Assembly (NCBI RefSeq): GCF_900636575.1
Contig: NZ_LR134293.1
Coordinates: forward strand, 490,001-545,000
DNA from: Streptococcus canis
GTDB lineage: Bacteria > Bacillota > Bacilli > Lactobacillales > Streptococcaceae
DNA length: 55,000 nt
Direction of reading: 5' to 3'
Shown in pieces: positions 19,325-28,893 of the stretch (its first letter is position 1; every line of letters begins with the position of its first letter). The position numbers were made by a program, and so were the translations under genes. Under the pieces are notes generated by a model that had not been told where the DNA came from, ran no database searches, and worked only from the letters and a program-made list of their open reading frames with translations.

Positions 19325-20398
19325 CGGAAAGTTCTAAACTGAAGTTAGCCACCTAAGGGTATCAAAAAACATCTCAGAGAGGTATAATTGTCATCACCAC
19401 AACAACAATTAGAAAGGCTCTGAGAGGCAAGACTATTATACACCAAAAAGTAAACAGTTGACACTAGCTGAGCGTCGAATGATTGACCGCTGGCTTCTAG
19501 AAGGACAGTCAAATCGTGAAATAGCGAGAAGATTGGCTAAAGCTCCTCAAACCATTCACAACGAAGTCAAACGTGGGCAAGTTAGACAACAAGTACGTCA
19601 GGGGAAATATGAACAAGTTTACTCTGCTGACTTTGCCCAAAAAGCCTATCAAAACAATCGTAAACGTTCTGTTAAGCAGGTCTCCCTAACGAAGGAACTC
19701 AAAGAAAAGATTGTTCACTACATCAAACAAAAATACTCTCCTGAAATGCTGGTCAAAACAAAAGGTGTCAATGTTCCCATCTCCACCATTTACTACTGGA
19801 TTCATCATGGACAACTAGGCTTGACCAAGGCTGACAGGCTTTATCCTCGAAAGAATGTAGCTTCAAAAAAACATGCCAGTCCCAATTTTAAGCCGGCTGC
19901 AAAGTCTATTGAAGAACGACCAACGAGCATTAATAAGCGTGAGAATAGCGGTGATTTTGAAATTGATACGGTTATTCAAACTCGGGCAAAAAACGAGTGT
20001 CTACTGACGCTGACAGACAGAAAAAGCCGCTACCAAATCATCCGACTCATTCCAGATAAGTCGGCTAATTCGGTAAACAAGGCTTTGGAAGGGATTCTAA
20101 AAGATTATCCGATTCGCTCAATCACAGCTGATAACGGTACTGAGTTCAGTTGTTTAGCAGAGATTTTTGACCCTGATTATATCTACTATGCCCACCCGTA
20201 TTCCTCTTGGGAGAGAGGAACTAATGAAAATCATAACAGACTCATTCGGCGTTGGTTACCAAAGGGAAGTAAAAATGCGACTCAACAACAAGTCGCATTT
20301 ATTGAAAATGGGATTAATAACTATCCAAAGAAACTACTTGATTACAAATCTCCTAAAGAGTTTTTACAGACTGGCTAACTTACACTTGAAATTTGGCT
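19325..20398 (+). mobile_element. IS30-family insertion sequence resembling IS1239
   Basis: An intact-length transposase frame lies between imperfect inverted ends. The best core is AAGTTAGCCA (19342-19351) against TGGCTAACTT (20372-20381), with weaker pairing extending outwards for about 17 bases more. The size of about 1.07 kb fits IS1239, a common group A streptococcal element, but the assignment is from memory of the family. It sits between the S10 promoter and the end of the MATE gene, and no clear target duplication is visible. Confidence 0.75.
19458..20378 (+). CDS. IS30-family transposase (IS1239-like), start codon probably lost
   Basis: 306 residues from a TTG. It has a helix-turn-helix with KAPQTIHNEVKRG (about 28-40) and the catalytic triad D170 (FEIDTV), D225 (TADNGTEF) and E257 (TNENHN). 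The frame stays open upstream and encodes QDYYTPKSKQ directly before the TTG, a likely genuine N-terminus. The codon where Met would stand (19425-19427) is AGG, although AGAAAGG is well placed seven bases before it. The normal ATG therefore seems mutated. Translation from the TTG lacks a good ribosome site, so activity may be low. Confidence 0.85.
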   Translation: MTLAERRMIDRWLLEGQSNREIARRLAKAPQTIHNEVKRGQVRQQVRQGKYEQVYSADFAQKAYQNNRKRSVKQVSLTKELKEKIVHYIKQKYSPEMLVKTKGVNVPISTIYYWIHHGQLGLTKADRLYPRKNVASKKHASPNFKPAAKSIEERPTSINKRENSGDFEIDTVIQTRAKNECLLTLTDRKSRYQIIRLIPDKSANSVNKALEGILKDYPIRSITADNGTEFSCLAEIFDPDYIYYAHPYSSWERGTNENHNRLIRRWLPKGSKNATQQQVAFIENGINNYPKKLLDYKSPKEFLQTG

Positions 20399-20401
20399 TC
20401 T

Positions 20402-21691
20402 CTAGTGAAAGATAACTTTGTGGTATTTGTTAAACTGTTGTGATAAGATAACCCATCTCGTAGTATTATCTAAAATAGTCGCCAGCCAGACCCCGGCCAA
20501 ACCATTCCTCCAAAGGACACCAAGCACATAACCAAAAATAATGCGAACCAACCACATTCCTAAAGTTGTTGCGTAAAAAGGAAGCTTGGCTTTTCCAAGA
20601 CCTTGCCAAGCAGCTGTATAGACTAGGGTTCCCGCTGTGGCAGGAGCTCCTAGTAGAGAAAAAAGAAGCACAATCATGGCGGACCTCTTAGCATCAGCAT
20701 TTTGAGTAAATAGCGGCAAGAGACTAGGGCCTAGCATATAGGTCAGAGCTCCCATAACCAGCATCATAAAGGTGGATAAGATAAAAGCTTCTCTAATAAT
20801 ATGCCTTATCTCAGTCACCTTACCACTCCCCAGTTGCCCAGCCACTAGAATGACCGTAGCTGTTGACATGGCAAGCCCTGGCATATAATTAAACTGAGTC
20901 AGTGTCTCTCCAATAGCATTTCCTGCTAAAGCGGCTGTCCCAAAGTGCACAATAATAATTGTGATAAGGACATCTCCTGCTCTCATCATCAAACGTTCAC
21001 CGGCAGCAGGTAAAGATAAGTTAAAAATAGCTTTATCCAATGGTTTCCATAGGCGTTTTATTATCTCATTAATAGGAATAAATCGACATAGTAGCAATAC
21101 TCCGATGAAGCGAGATAGCACTGTTGTCCAGGCGACTCCAAGGAGACCAAATCCCCAAACGTAGATAGACAAGGCAGATAAAACAGCATTAAGCACATTC
21201 GTTAACAGGCTCACTTGCATGGGAATTTTAGGACGTCCTTGAGCTCGAACAATAGCTCCTAAGCTAGTTAAAAATCCTAGACTGACAATCATACCGCCGA
21301 CAATAGCTAAATATTGCCCTCCAACCAGCGTTACAGAGGCTTCAGCTCCTAGCCATTCTAATACCTGATGATGTCCAACAACTGATAATAACCCCAAGCC
21401 GACCGAAAGGAGTAGTGTTACTCGTAAGGCATCTGTCATATCGTTTAATTGTTTGCTCTGATTATTTTCTCCTATACTTCGAGCAATCAAGCTAGATACA
21501 GCAGCTCCTAGAGCAATATAAAGAGCCTGATAAATCGCAATAATATTATTGGCTATAGAGACACCTGAGACTGCCGCAAGTCCAATCTGGGCCACAAGAT
21601 AGTTATCGACCATCCCCATGAGCATCTGCAAAATATTTTCTGCCATAGAAGGCAGGGCTAAAGAAAGCAATTTTCTTCTATTATAAGTCAT
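20402..21691 (-). CDS. MATE-family multidrug or toxin efflux transporter
   Basis: 429 residues with about twelve hydrophobic segments in two similar halves (about 10-215 and 230-425), as in MATE exporters that use Na+ or H+ gradients. The start MTYNRRKLLSLALPSMAENI is typical; the N-terminal helix carries the usual polar residues facing a central cavity. The substrate cannot be told. It was probably once followed directly by the S10 operon; an insertion sequence now begins within a few bases of its stop, and the last residues might be altered by that insertion. Confidence 0.85.
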   Translation of the reverse strand: MTYNRRKLLSLALPSMAENILQMLMGMVDNYLVAQIGLAAVSGVSIANNIIAIYQALYIALGAAVSSLIARSIGENNQSKQLNDMTDALRVTLLLSVGLGLLSVVGHHQVLEWLGAEASVTLVGGQYLAIVGGMIVSLGFLTSLGAIVRAQGRPKIPMQVSLLTNVLNAVLSALSIYVWGFGLLGVAWTTVLSRFIGVLLLCRFIPINEIIKRLWKPLDKAIFNLSLPAAGERLMMRAGDVLITIIIVHFGTAALAGNAIGETLTQFNYMPGLAMSTATVILVAGQLGSGKVTEIRHIIREAFILSTFMMLVMGALTYMLGPSLLPLFTQNADAKRSAMIVLLFSLLGAPATAGTLVYTAAWQGLGKAKLPFYATTLGMWLVRIIFGYVLGVLWRNGLAGVWLATILDNTTRWVILSQQFNKYHKVIFH

Positions 21692-21731
21692 TTATTATTT
21701 CCAAACTAAAGGAACCTCGATGAGCTCCATT

Positions 21732-22720
21732 TTATAAATCAAGATAGTCTTCAACGGCAGTTTGCATTTCTTTAGTTTTCACAAGTAAGCTATGGCGAAT
21801 AGCTGGTTCTTGCAAACCAACAACTACTTTTGGCTGCATCACTTGAGATAGCGGGTTGAGTTTCTCAACGGTCTCAAAATCATCAAGCACCATTTGATCT
21901 GTAATGGCTTCAACCACTACTCTAGGAAATTTATAAGGGCTAGCTGTTGAGGCAATCAGTGTCACATCTCCTATCTCATGACAATAGTTTTGGTAAACCG
22001 CTGAGGCTACTGCGGTATGAGGCGTCCGATAGTCATGGAATTTGCTGACAAGAGTTGCATCTCCTGTTTTGCTAGCTTCTTCGCCAAGACTGAGTCATTA
22101 AACATGTATTTATCATCTATCTGAGTATCATCAAAATTGCCCTCAATGGCAACAACGTGAATATTTTCTCCAACTTATGTGGTCATTTGCAATTCTTGAA
22201 TTTTGCTAACACCGCTATGTAGGGAAAAAGCAATGATTTCTGTTCCAGGAACATCAGCAAAACCTGACATAGCAGCCTTGACTGTAGCTCCCGAAGCAGC
22301 TGTTAAAATCACAAGTTTACGATCCATATCCTGCTTTTTAGCAGCCGTTGTCAAAAGGTAGGGAAGAATAGACAAGGTCATATCTTTAGAGGCAATAGTT
22401 CCCCATGAAACAATTCCAAGTAATGACCATCTGTGAGGGAAACTACGGGTGCAATAAAAGGTGTGTCAAATGTATCATCATAAGCTAAGTGAATACACCT
22501 ATGCAACTCGTCTTCGGTAAAATCATCAAAATCATCGAAAAAGACTGTCAAGATAAGTTTGACAATATCCTAATGACTTTGATTTTTAGGCTATCAAATG
22601 CCAGAGAGACTGTAGATATAGTGACTGGTGTAAACAGACCACCATCTACAGCTAGACCTTGAAAATAGCCTGACTTGCTGTTATTTTATTGTCTTGATTT
22701 CTCGTTGATTGATACATCAT
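21732..22720 (-). pseudogene. thrC: Threonine synthase, broken
   Basis: The pieces read in order as threonine synthase, the PLP enzyme making threonine from O-phosphohomoserine. An N-terminus (MYQSTRNQDNKI, near 22717) is followed by a frameshift at about 22665, where one G appears missing before LAVDGGLF. A middle piece (22175-22381) contains LTAASGATVKAA, the phosphate-binding region. A C-terminal piece (21732-21965) starts in TLIASTASPYKFPRVV. Several frameshifts and stops separate them, so no working enzyme can be made. A threonine requirement is expected unless another copy exists. Confidence 0.85.
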
Positions 22721-22794
22721 TGGCCTCTTTCTACTCTACCGAATTTTATTTTTCCATTATATAATATATTCTCAATTTTTTAAACTTCTAAGAA

Positions 22795-22836
22795 ATAAAA
22801 AGGCATTCCCAAGAGAGAAATCCTCCTTGAGAATGC
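22795..22836 (-). terminator. Terminator after adhP
   Basis: Inverted arms GCATTCTCAAGGAG and CTCTTGGGAATGC are followed on the minus strand by a T-run. It lies about 75 bases after the adhP stop. Confidence 0.8.
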
Positions 22837-22909
22837 TACTAAAGATAGGTTTAAAGGCGACTCTACGGTACTCGCTAATGTCAAAGTTATCTAGTGTTAC
22901 TTCAACTCC

Positions 22910-23926
22910 TTAGCGAGTGAAATCCAAAACTTTACGACCTTGAATCAAACCACGTTCCATTTCATCAAAGACTTCTGGAGCAGTGTCAACCGGAACTTTT
23001 TCAACCACTGGGACAACAAGTCCTTCTGCACCAAAGGCAAAAGCTTCTTCTAAATCTTTACGTGTTCCTACAAGTGAGCCGACAACTTTGATACCGTCTA
23101 AAACTGTTTTTACGATAGAGAGTTCCATATATTCTGATGGAAGACCTACAGCTACCACTGTTCCACCTGCACGGACACTATCAATCGCTTGGTTAAAGGC
23201 AACTTTAGAAACGGCTGTTACCACAACACCGTGAGCGCCACCAGTTTTTTCTTGAATATAGCCTGGAACGTCTTCAATTTCTTTACCGTTAACCACAATA
23301 TCTGCGCCAACTTCTTTCGCTAAGTCAAGCTTATCATTATTGATATCCACCGCTACAACATGTGCATTGAAAACTTTTTTAGCGTATTGAACAGCAAGGT
23401 TCCCAAGACCACCAGCACCGAAAATCACAATCCATTGGCCTGGAGCAGCACCTGCTTCTTTAATAGCTTTATAAGTTGTTACACCCGCACAAGTAATGGA
23501 AGAAGCTTGAGCAGGGTCCAAACCTTCTGGGACTTTAACAGCGTAATCAGCTGTTACCACTGCATATTCACTCATTCCTCCATCAACACTGTAACCTGCA
23601 TTTTTCACAGAGCGACAGAGTGTTTCGCGTCCTGTTGTACAATATTCACAATGACCACAACCTTCAAAGAACCAAGCGATAGAAACACGGTCACCAACTT
23701 TTAGTGATGTTACCCCTTCACCAATTTCTTCGACAATACCAATGCCTTCGTGACCTAAAATGCGTCCTGGCACTTGTCCAAAATCACCATGAGCAACATG
23801 CAAGTCTGTGTGGCAGACTCCACAATATTCGACCTTAACCAGTGCTTCACCATGTCCAATTGTTGGTAATTCATGATCAACAACTTCAACACCTGTACTA
23901 GCTTGATTAACAACTACGGCTTTCAT
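22910..23926 (-). CDS. adhP: Zinc-dependent alcohol dehydrogenase (AdhP type)
   Basis: 338 residues, a medium-chain dehydrogenase interconverting ethanol and acetaldehyde with NAD(H). Catalytic zinc ligands are C35 (CGVCHTD), H59 (GHEG) and a cysteine in SSITCAG near residue 145. Structural zinc is held by C90, C93, C96 and C104. The NAD fold has GAGGLGNLA near 175. It follows adhE in map order but has its own promoter with a Rex-like operator and a cre site, so it should be induced when NADH is high and repressed by glucose through CcpA. Neither regulator gene is in the window. Confidence 0.94.
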   Translation of the reverse strand: MKAVVVNQASTGVEVVDHELPTIGHGEALVKVEYCGVCHTDLHVAHGDFGQVPGRILGHEGIGIVEEIGEGVTSLKVGDRVSIAWFFEGCGHCEYCTTGRETLCRSVKNAGYSVDGGMSEYAVVTADYAVKVPEGLDPAQASSITCAGVTTYKAIKEAGAAPGQWIVIFGAGGLGNLAVQYAKKVFNAHVVAVDINNDKLDLAKEVGADIVVNGKEIEDVPGYIQEKTGGAHGVVVTAVSKVAFNQAIDSVRAGGTVVAVGLPSEYMELSIVKTVLDGIKVVGSLVGTRKDLEEAFAFGAEGLVVPVVEKVPVDTAPEVFDEMERGLIQGRKVLDFTR

Positions 23927-23962
23927 ATAAGTCCTCCATTTTTTATGATTAATCGTTACTTG

Positions 23963-24011
23963 TGTAACCGTTTACAACTAAAATTGTATATCTTTTCACA
24001 ATTATTGTCAA
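23963..24011 (-). promoter_or_regulatory. adhP promoter with Rex-like operator and cre site
   Basis: Minus strand -35 TTGACA (24006-24011), 17-bp spacer, -10 TACAAT (23983-23988). TTGTGAAAAGATATACAA (23984-24001) fills the spacer and matches the Rex pattern TTGTGAA-N4-TTCACAA except for two bases in the second half. Just downstream, TGTAAACGGTTACA (23963-23976) is a full match to the CcpA cre consensus. Both positions would block transcription. Function is inferred from the motifs. Confidence 0.75.
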
Positions 24012-24132
24012 CTCATTTTTGGAAATTTTCTGAAAATAAACTTAACCAGTTAATTTTCAGCCTGCCTTTGTTCTTTCCTCTTTAACATTTTTTCAACGGA
24101 ACTAAAGCAGTAACTACCAAATCACGTGAAGC

Positions 24133-24172
24133 AAAAAACGACCTCTTATGGTTCTAGTCATAAGAGATCGTT
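24133..24172 (-). terminator. Terminator after adhE
   Basis: Arms of 14 bp (AACGATCTCTTATG and CATAAGAGGTCGTT on the minus strand, one G-T pair) are followed by a run of T. It lies about 20 bases past the adhE stop. Confidence 0.85.
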
Positions 24173-24193
24173 GCATCACATCACTATTAGAGA

Positions 24194-26836
24194 TTATTTA
24201 CGGCGTCCTGGGCGCTCTGCATAGCCATAGTAGGCATCTTCAATGATTTCTTGCATATGGTCAACCATTGGCAAGCGTGGGTTAGCAGGCGAACATTGGT
24301 CTTCATAGGCAAGATAAGCCAATTCACGAGAATGTTCTTTCCATTCTTTTTCGTCGATACCTTGGTCTTTAAAGTTCATCTTAATACCAACACGACAACC
24401 TAAGTCATACACAGCTTTTGCATAAGACTCAACTGCCTCTTCTGGTGTAGAAGCTGGAAGACCTAACAATTTCGCAATATCTTGGTATTTTTCATCTGCA
24501 CGGTAGTAATTGTATTTAGGCCATGTTGCAGTCTTAGCTGGACGTGTACCGTTGTAACGGATAACGTATGGAAGTAAGATCGCATTGGTACGACCATGGA
24601 CAGTATGGAACTGTGCACCAATTTTATGTGCCATTGAGTGCGAAATACCTAGAAAGGCATTGGCGAATGCCATACCTGCCATTGTTGAGGCATTATGCAT
24701 TTTTTCACGTGACTCAAAGTCAGCTTCTTTAACAGATTTTTCAAGGGTTTCAAAGACAATCTTGATGGCTTGAAGCGCCAATCCGTCTGTAAAGTCATTA
24801 GCCATTTGAGACACATAAGCTTCTGTTGCGTGGGTCAAAACGTCCATACCAGTATCAGCAGCAATAAAGCCTGGAACTGTCAATACCAATGCTGGGTCAA
24901 CAATCGCCACAGTTGGTGTTAATGAGTAGTCAGCAATTGGGTATTTGCGGTTGTTTGCCTTGTCTGAAATAACAGCAAATGGTGTTACCTCTGAACCTGT
25001 ACCAGATGTAGTTGGAATGGCAATGAATTTTGTTTTCTTGCCAAGTTCTGGGAATTTGAAAGCACGTTTACGAATATCCATGAATTTTTGGACAAGGTCA
25101 TGGAAATCAACTTCTGGTTGCTCGTAGAATAACCACATTACTTTGGCAGCATCCATTGGAGATCCACCACCAAGAGCAATAATAGTATCTGGTTTGAAGG
25201 TGCGCATTAATTCCGTACCCTTCATAACTGTTGTAATATCTGGATCTGGTTCAACATCTGCAAAGATTTGATAAACCACTTTATTACGACGAAGATCCAA
25301 TTGTTCAATGATACGATCCAAGAAACCAAGTTCAACCATGGCGTGGTCAGTAACAATCATCACGCGTTCAACGTCACGGCATTTTTGAAGGTATTGAATT
25401 GAATCACGTTCGAAGTATGTTTTTGAAGGAACTTTAAACCATTGCATATTATTTCTACGTCTTCCTACTTTTTTGATGTTCAAGAGATTAACAGCACTAA
25501 CGTTATCACCAACTGAGTTGCGGCCATAAGAACCACATCCTAAGGTCAATGATGGCAAGAAAGCATTGTAAACATCACCGATACCACCAAATGTAGAAGG
25601 TGAATTCCAAATCACACGGATGGCACGAATTCTAGTACCAAATTCTTTTGCTAAGTCTGCATCTGCCGTATGAATAGCAGCTGAGTGACCAAGACCATTA
25701 AATTCAACCATCTGACGCGCTTTTTCAACACCGTCTTCACGTGACTCAGATTTCAAAACAGCAATGACTGGAGATAATTTTTCACGTGTTAATGGTTCAT
25801 TTTCTGAAACTTCTTTACATTCCGCAGCAAGAATATTGGTTCCTTCTGGAACAGTAAATCCAGCTTGTTCTGCAATCCAAGCGGCTGGTTTCCCAACGAT
25901 GTTTGGATTCAATTTAGCGCCAGCACAATTTTTACTGTTTGCTTTAGCACCAAAACAGAATTCTTCAAGAAGGGCTTTTTCTTTTTTATTAACAAAATAA
26001 GTGTGGTAAGATTTGAACTCTGCTACAAAGTCATCGTAAATCTCTTTGTCAATGATAACGGCTTGTTCAGAGGCACATACCATTCCATTATCAAACGATT
26101 TAGACATAACAATGTCGTGAGCTGCTTGGCGGATATTAGCAGATTTTTCCACATAGGCGGGAACATTACCAGCACCTACTCCAAGAGCAGGTTTCCCACA
26201 TGAATAAGCTGCCTTAACCATAGCATTGCCACCAGTAGCAAGAATAGTTGCAATGCCATCATGGTTCATCAAAGCATTTGTTGCTTCAAGAGATGGTGTT
26301 TCAACCCACTGCACACAGTTTTCAGGTGCTCCAGCTGCAATAGCTGCGTCTCTCACAATACGAGCAGCATGTGCAGATGACTCTTGAGCAGATGGGTGAA
26401 AAGCAAAGATAATTGGGTTACGTGTTTTTAACGAGATTAAAGATTTAAAAATAGCTGTTGATGTTGGGTTTGTTGTTGGCGTAATCCCACAGATAACACC
26501 GACTGGCTCAGCAATTAATGTCAAACCGGTCACATCGTCTTCTTCAATAATACCTACTGTTTTTTGATGACGCATGTTGTTAACAACGTGCTCACAAGCA
26601 AATAAATTTTTAGTGGCCTTATCTTCAAACACGCCCCGACCTGTTTCTTCATAAGCATGTTTAGCAAGCTCACCGTGAGCATCCAAAGCAGCAACAGAGG
26701 CTTTCGCTACAATATAGTCAACTTGTTCTTGATCAAGCTTACGCATCTCTTCAAGAGCAGCTAAACCTTTTTGAACAAGAGCATCAATTGTTGCAGCAAC
26801 AGGGGTTGTTTCAACAGTATTATGTTTTTCAGTCAT
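24194..26836 (-). CDS. adhE: Bifunctional acetaldehyde-CoA/alcohol dehydrogenase
   Basis: 880 residues, two fused enzymes that turn acetyl-CoA into ethanol and reoxidise two NADH in mixed-acid fermentation. The N-terminal aldehyde dehydrogenase half (about 1-440) has the catalytic cysteine in NGMVCASEQ near residue 250. The C-terminal iron-dependent alcohol dehydrogenase half (about 450-880) has GGGSPMDAAK and the metal-binding HSMAHKIGAQFHTVHG. Related proteins form long filaments called spirosomes. The upstream region carries a near-consensus Rex operator over the -35 box, so expression should follow the NADH/NAD ratio. Confidence 0.97.
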   Translation of the reverse strand: MTEKHNTVETTPVAATIDALVQKGLAALEEMRKLDQEQVDYIVAKASVAALDAHGELAKHAYEETGRGVFEDKATKNLFACEHVVNNMRHQKTVGIIEEDDVTGLTLIAEPVGVICGITPTTNPTSTAIFKSLISLKTRNPIIFAFHPSAQESSAHAARIVRDAAIAAGAPENCVQWVETPSLEATNALMNHDGIATILATGGNAMVKAAYSCGKPALGVGAGNVPAYVEKSANIRQAAHDIVMSKSFDNGMVCASEQAVIIDKEIYDDFVAEFKSYHTYFVNKKEKALLEEFCFGAKANSKNCAGAKLNPNIVGKPAAWIAEQAGFTVPEGTNILAAECKEVSENEPLTREKLSPVIAVLKSESREDGVEKARQMVEFNGLGHSAAIHTADADLAKEFGTRIRAIRVIWNSPSTFGGIGDVYNAFLPSLTLGCGSYGRNSVGDNVSAVNLLNIKKVGRRRNNMQWFKVPSKTYFERDSIQYLQKCRDVERVMIVTDHAMVELGFLDRIIEQLDLRRNKVVYQIFADVEPDPDITTVMKGTELMRTFKPDTIIALGGGSPMDAAKVMWLFYEQPEVDFHDLVQKFMDIRKRAFKFPELGKKTKFIAIPTTSGTGSEVTPFAVISDKANNRKYPIADYSLTPTVAIVDPALVLTVPGFIAADTGMDVLTHATEAYVSQMANDFTDGLALQAIKIVFETLEKSVKEADFESREKMHNASTMAGMAFANAFLGISHSMAHKIGAQFHTVHGRTNAILLPYVIRYNGTRPAKTATWPKYNYYRADEKYQDIAKLLGLPASTPEEAVESYAKAVYDLGCRVGIKMNFKDQGIDEKEWKEHSRELAYLAYEDQCSPANPRLPMVDHMQEIIEDAYYGYAERPGRRK

Positions 26837-26885
26837 TTGAGACTCCTTTACCTTGTTAAAAGTTTCACATTTTGTTTACAAATTT

Positions 26886-26924
26886 ATTATAACACTTTTT
26901 GAAAATTTGTAAATCATTTCACAA
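26886..26924 (-). promoter_or_regulatory. adhE promoter with Rex operator
   Basis: Minus strand -35 TTTACA (26908-26913), 16-bp spacer, -10 TATAAT (26886-26891). TTGTGAAATGATTTACAA (26907-26924) covers the -35 box and fits the Rex pattern with one mismatch. An adjoining palindrome, TTCACAAAAATATTGTGAA, shares its TTGTGAA half and may strengthen binding. Confidence 0.75.
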
Positions 26925-27064
26925 TATTTTTGTGAAGTTTTTTTCAAATTATTTCTGAAACCCTTTGATAGCAAGCTTTGGGGACAACTCTTTTTTCAGA
27001 AATATGATCAAGATTCGTAAAATTATTTCTGAAAACGCTTTCTCTTTGTTCCTTTTTTCTATAG

Positions 27065-27095
27065 AAAAAGCCAGAACAAGGCTGTTCTGACTTTT
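27065..27095 (-). terminator. Terminator after the OatA-like gene
   Basis: Minus strand arms AAAGTCAGAACA and TTGTTCTGGCTTT close on a three-base loop, and a T-rich tail (TTTTTC) follows. It is about 25 bases after the stop codon. Confidence 0.8.
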
Positions 27096-27117
27096 GTTGA
27101 TGTTGATAACGACAGCT

Positions 27118-28893
27118 TTATTTGGCAGCCTTTTTAGCGGCTCGTTCAATAGCTGTTTGAATCGTAGAGACATATAGTTCTGCCCCTTGACTATCTTCAC
27201 TGTAATGCACACCGTCACTGCCATACCAAATATCGGGATGTTCAACAGCAACTTTGTACCAGTCTGCAATAGTAACATACTTGTATTTCTTTGGCAATTT
27301 AAGAGCATAGTCTCTGGCTTCTGCCACCTGAGCAGCATTCTTGCTATTGTAAGGAGACACTAGAACCAAACGGTGTCCTTTTGGCAACGCCTCAATAAAG
27401 GATTGAACATCTTGGGCATAGTTATCTAGCGAATTGACCCCCACTGCTAAAACAACCGTATTCGATAGGGATTTGGAATTAATTTGATTGGTAAATAGTT
27501 CAAAGGCTTCCGAAAAATTACGACTAACTGCAGCATCGAGCTGAGCCTGAGGCATGAGTTTAGAAAATGCTGCACTTGACCGTAGGGCAACAGAATCCCC
27601 AATAATCCCTACATTACTCAAGGCATTGGCATCCCCAGCAGCTAAAGTATGCGTGCGATCAATATTACTTTGTGCCTGCTGCAAAGAGCTGACCAACAAT
27701 TGTTGTTCAAACTTGCCAACTTTAGGAGCAGCCACACAAGTACCAAGGGCTAATAAGGATAAGGCGACTGCAATTCCCGAAATCCATTTATAATAGGGAG
27801 AAAAATCAATTTCTAAACCAAGTAAATTCGGTTTTTTCCCTTGAATCAAAGGCTCTACAATGTAGTAAGACACGGTGGCAAATAAGACTGAGAAGAAGGT
27901 CGTTAGAATCACCGCCAAGACATTCGACATTAATTGAGTAAAGATAATGTAGAAGGGCCAATGGAAAAGATAAATGCCATAGCTAATGTCAGCCAAGTAG
28001 GTCACAACTTTCGGTTCTTGCCAATCTGGCGTTTGCTCATGAAGAACACGCGCAGCGTAAATCATGACGGAGGCAAACAAGCTAGCCAAAACAAAGCCAA
28101 ATAAATAAGTGACGGTGTGGTTAAAATTCAATGTAATGGTCAATAAAAATAAAAGCGCAAAAACACCAACCATCACAGCAATCACACGCTCACGTGGCCA
28201 TAATCGAACATTTTTTTGAAAACGAACTGTGGTTTCCTTGATTCCAGTCATGGTCGCAAACATGGCACCTAAAAAGAAAGGAAAGCTGTGAGAGAGACTT
28301 GAAAAATAAATCAAAGACACATTCGACGTCACAAAAGCTCTAATAAACATGCTTAGGAAACTAACCGCAAAAATGCCAGAAGACATTAAAAAGAGAAGGC
28401 CTCTAAGCTTCTTGTGACTATCCTTACGCTTAGCTAACAACCAAACAAGCAATCCCCAGAGCAAATAAAAATGTACTTCAATCGCCAAACTCCAAGTGTG
28501 AACAAAGAGATGAGGGATAAACTGACTTTCATAACTACTTCCGGTCAGAATTTCGTAAATATTAGTTGTAAAGCCTAAAACAGCAGCAATCTGACTACCT
28601 AAATTGGCGATAAAATCACTCTTAACCAAAAAGGTAAAAGGAATCGTCAAGAGAACCATCAGAACAAGCGGAGGAACAATCCGGTAAAAACGTCTTCTCA
28701 GAAAACCAATAATATCAATGGTTTCCTTTTTGGTGTATTCATCAATCAAGAGAGCTGTTATCAAGTAGCCTGAAAAGGTGAAGAAAATATCAACCCCAAT
28801 AAAGCCTCCTGGAAATGTATTTTTAAAAAAGTGATAGAGTAAAACCAGTAAAAGCCCCGTTACCCTAACAAACGAAAACCATTTTATTCTCAT
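27118..28893 (-). CDS. oatA: OatA-like peptidoglycan O-acetyltransferase (AT3 plus SGNH domains)
   Basis: 591 residues. The first part (about 1-370) is an acyltransferase-3 domain of ten or more membrane segments with the RRFYRIVPP region. The last part (about 415-591) is an extracellular SGNH esterase-like domain with the serine in GIIGDSVALRS and the Asp/His pair in SDGVHYS. This layout is that of OatA, which acetylates muramic acid and protects the wall from lysozyme. The acceptor is inferred from architecture, and acetylation of another surface polymer is possible. Its ATG overlaps the stop of the MORN gene by four bases, so the two are probably co-translated. Confidence 0.85.
   Translation of the reverse strand: MRIKWFSFVRVTGLLLVLLYHFFKNTFPGGFIGVDIFFTFSGYLITALLIDEYTKKETIDIIGFLRRRFYRIVPPLVLMVLLTIPFTFLVKSDFIANLGSQIAAVLGFTTNIYEILTGSSYESQFIPHLFVHTWSLAIEVHFYLLWGLLVWLLAKRKDSHKKLRGLLFLMSSGIFAVSFLSMFIRAFVTSNVSLIYFSSLSHSFPFFLGAMFATMTGIKETTVRFQKNVRLWPRERVIAVMVGVFALLFLLTITLNFNHTVTYLFGFVLASLFASVMIYAARVLHEQTPDWQEPKVVTYLADISYGIYLFHWPFYIIFTQLMSNVLAVILTTFFSVLFATVSYYIVEPLIQGKKPNLLGLEIDFSPYYKWISGIAVALSLLALGTCVAAPKVGKFEQQLLVSSLQQAQSNIDRTHTLAAGDANALSNVGIIGDSVALRSSAAFSKLMPQAQLDAAVSRNFSEAFELFTNQINSKSLSNTVVLAVGVNSLDNYAQDVQSFIEALPKGHRLVLVSPYNSKNAAQVAEARDYALKLPKKYKYVTIADWYKVAVEHPDIWYGSDGVHYSEDSQGAELYVSTIQTAIERAAKKAAK

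Noticed and set aside
2327..20398. A composite transposon carrying the ribosomal cluster
   Set aside because: The two IS30 elements differ in length and sequence, and the content is an essential housekeeping operon in its standard order.
26949..27338. A 129-codon minus-strand frame after adhE
   Set aside because: It mostly runs over the end of the OatA-like gene in another frame and crosses its terminator.
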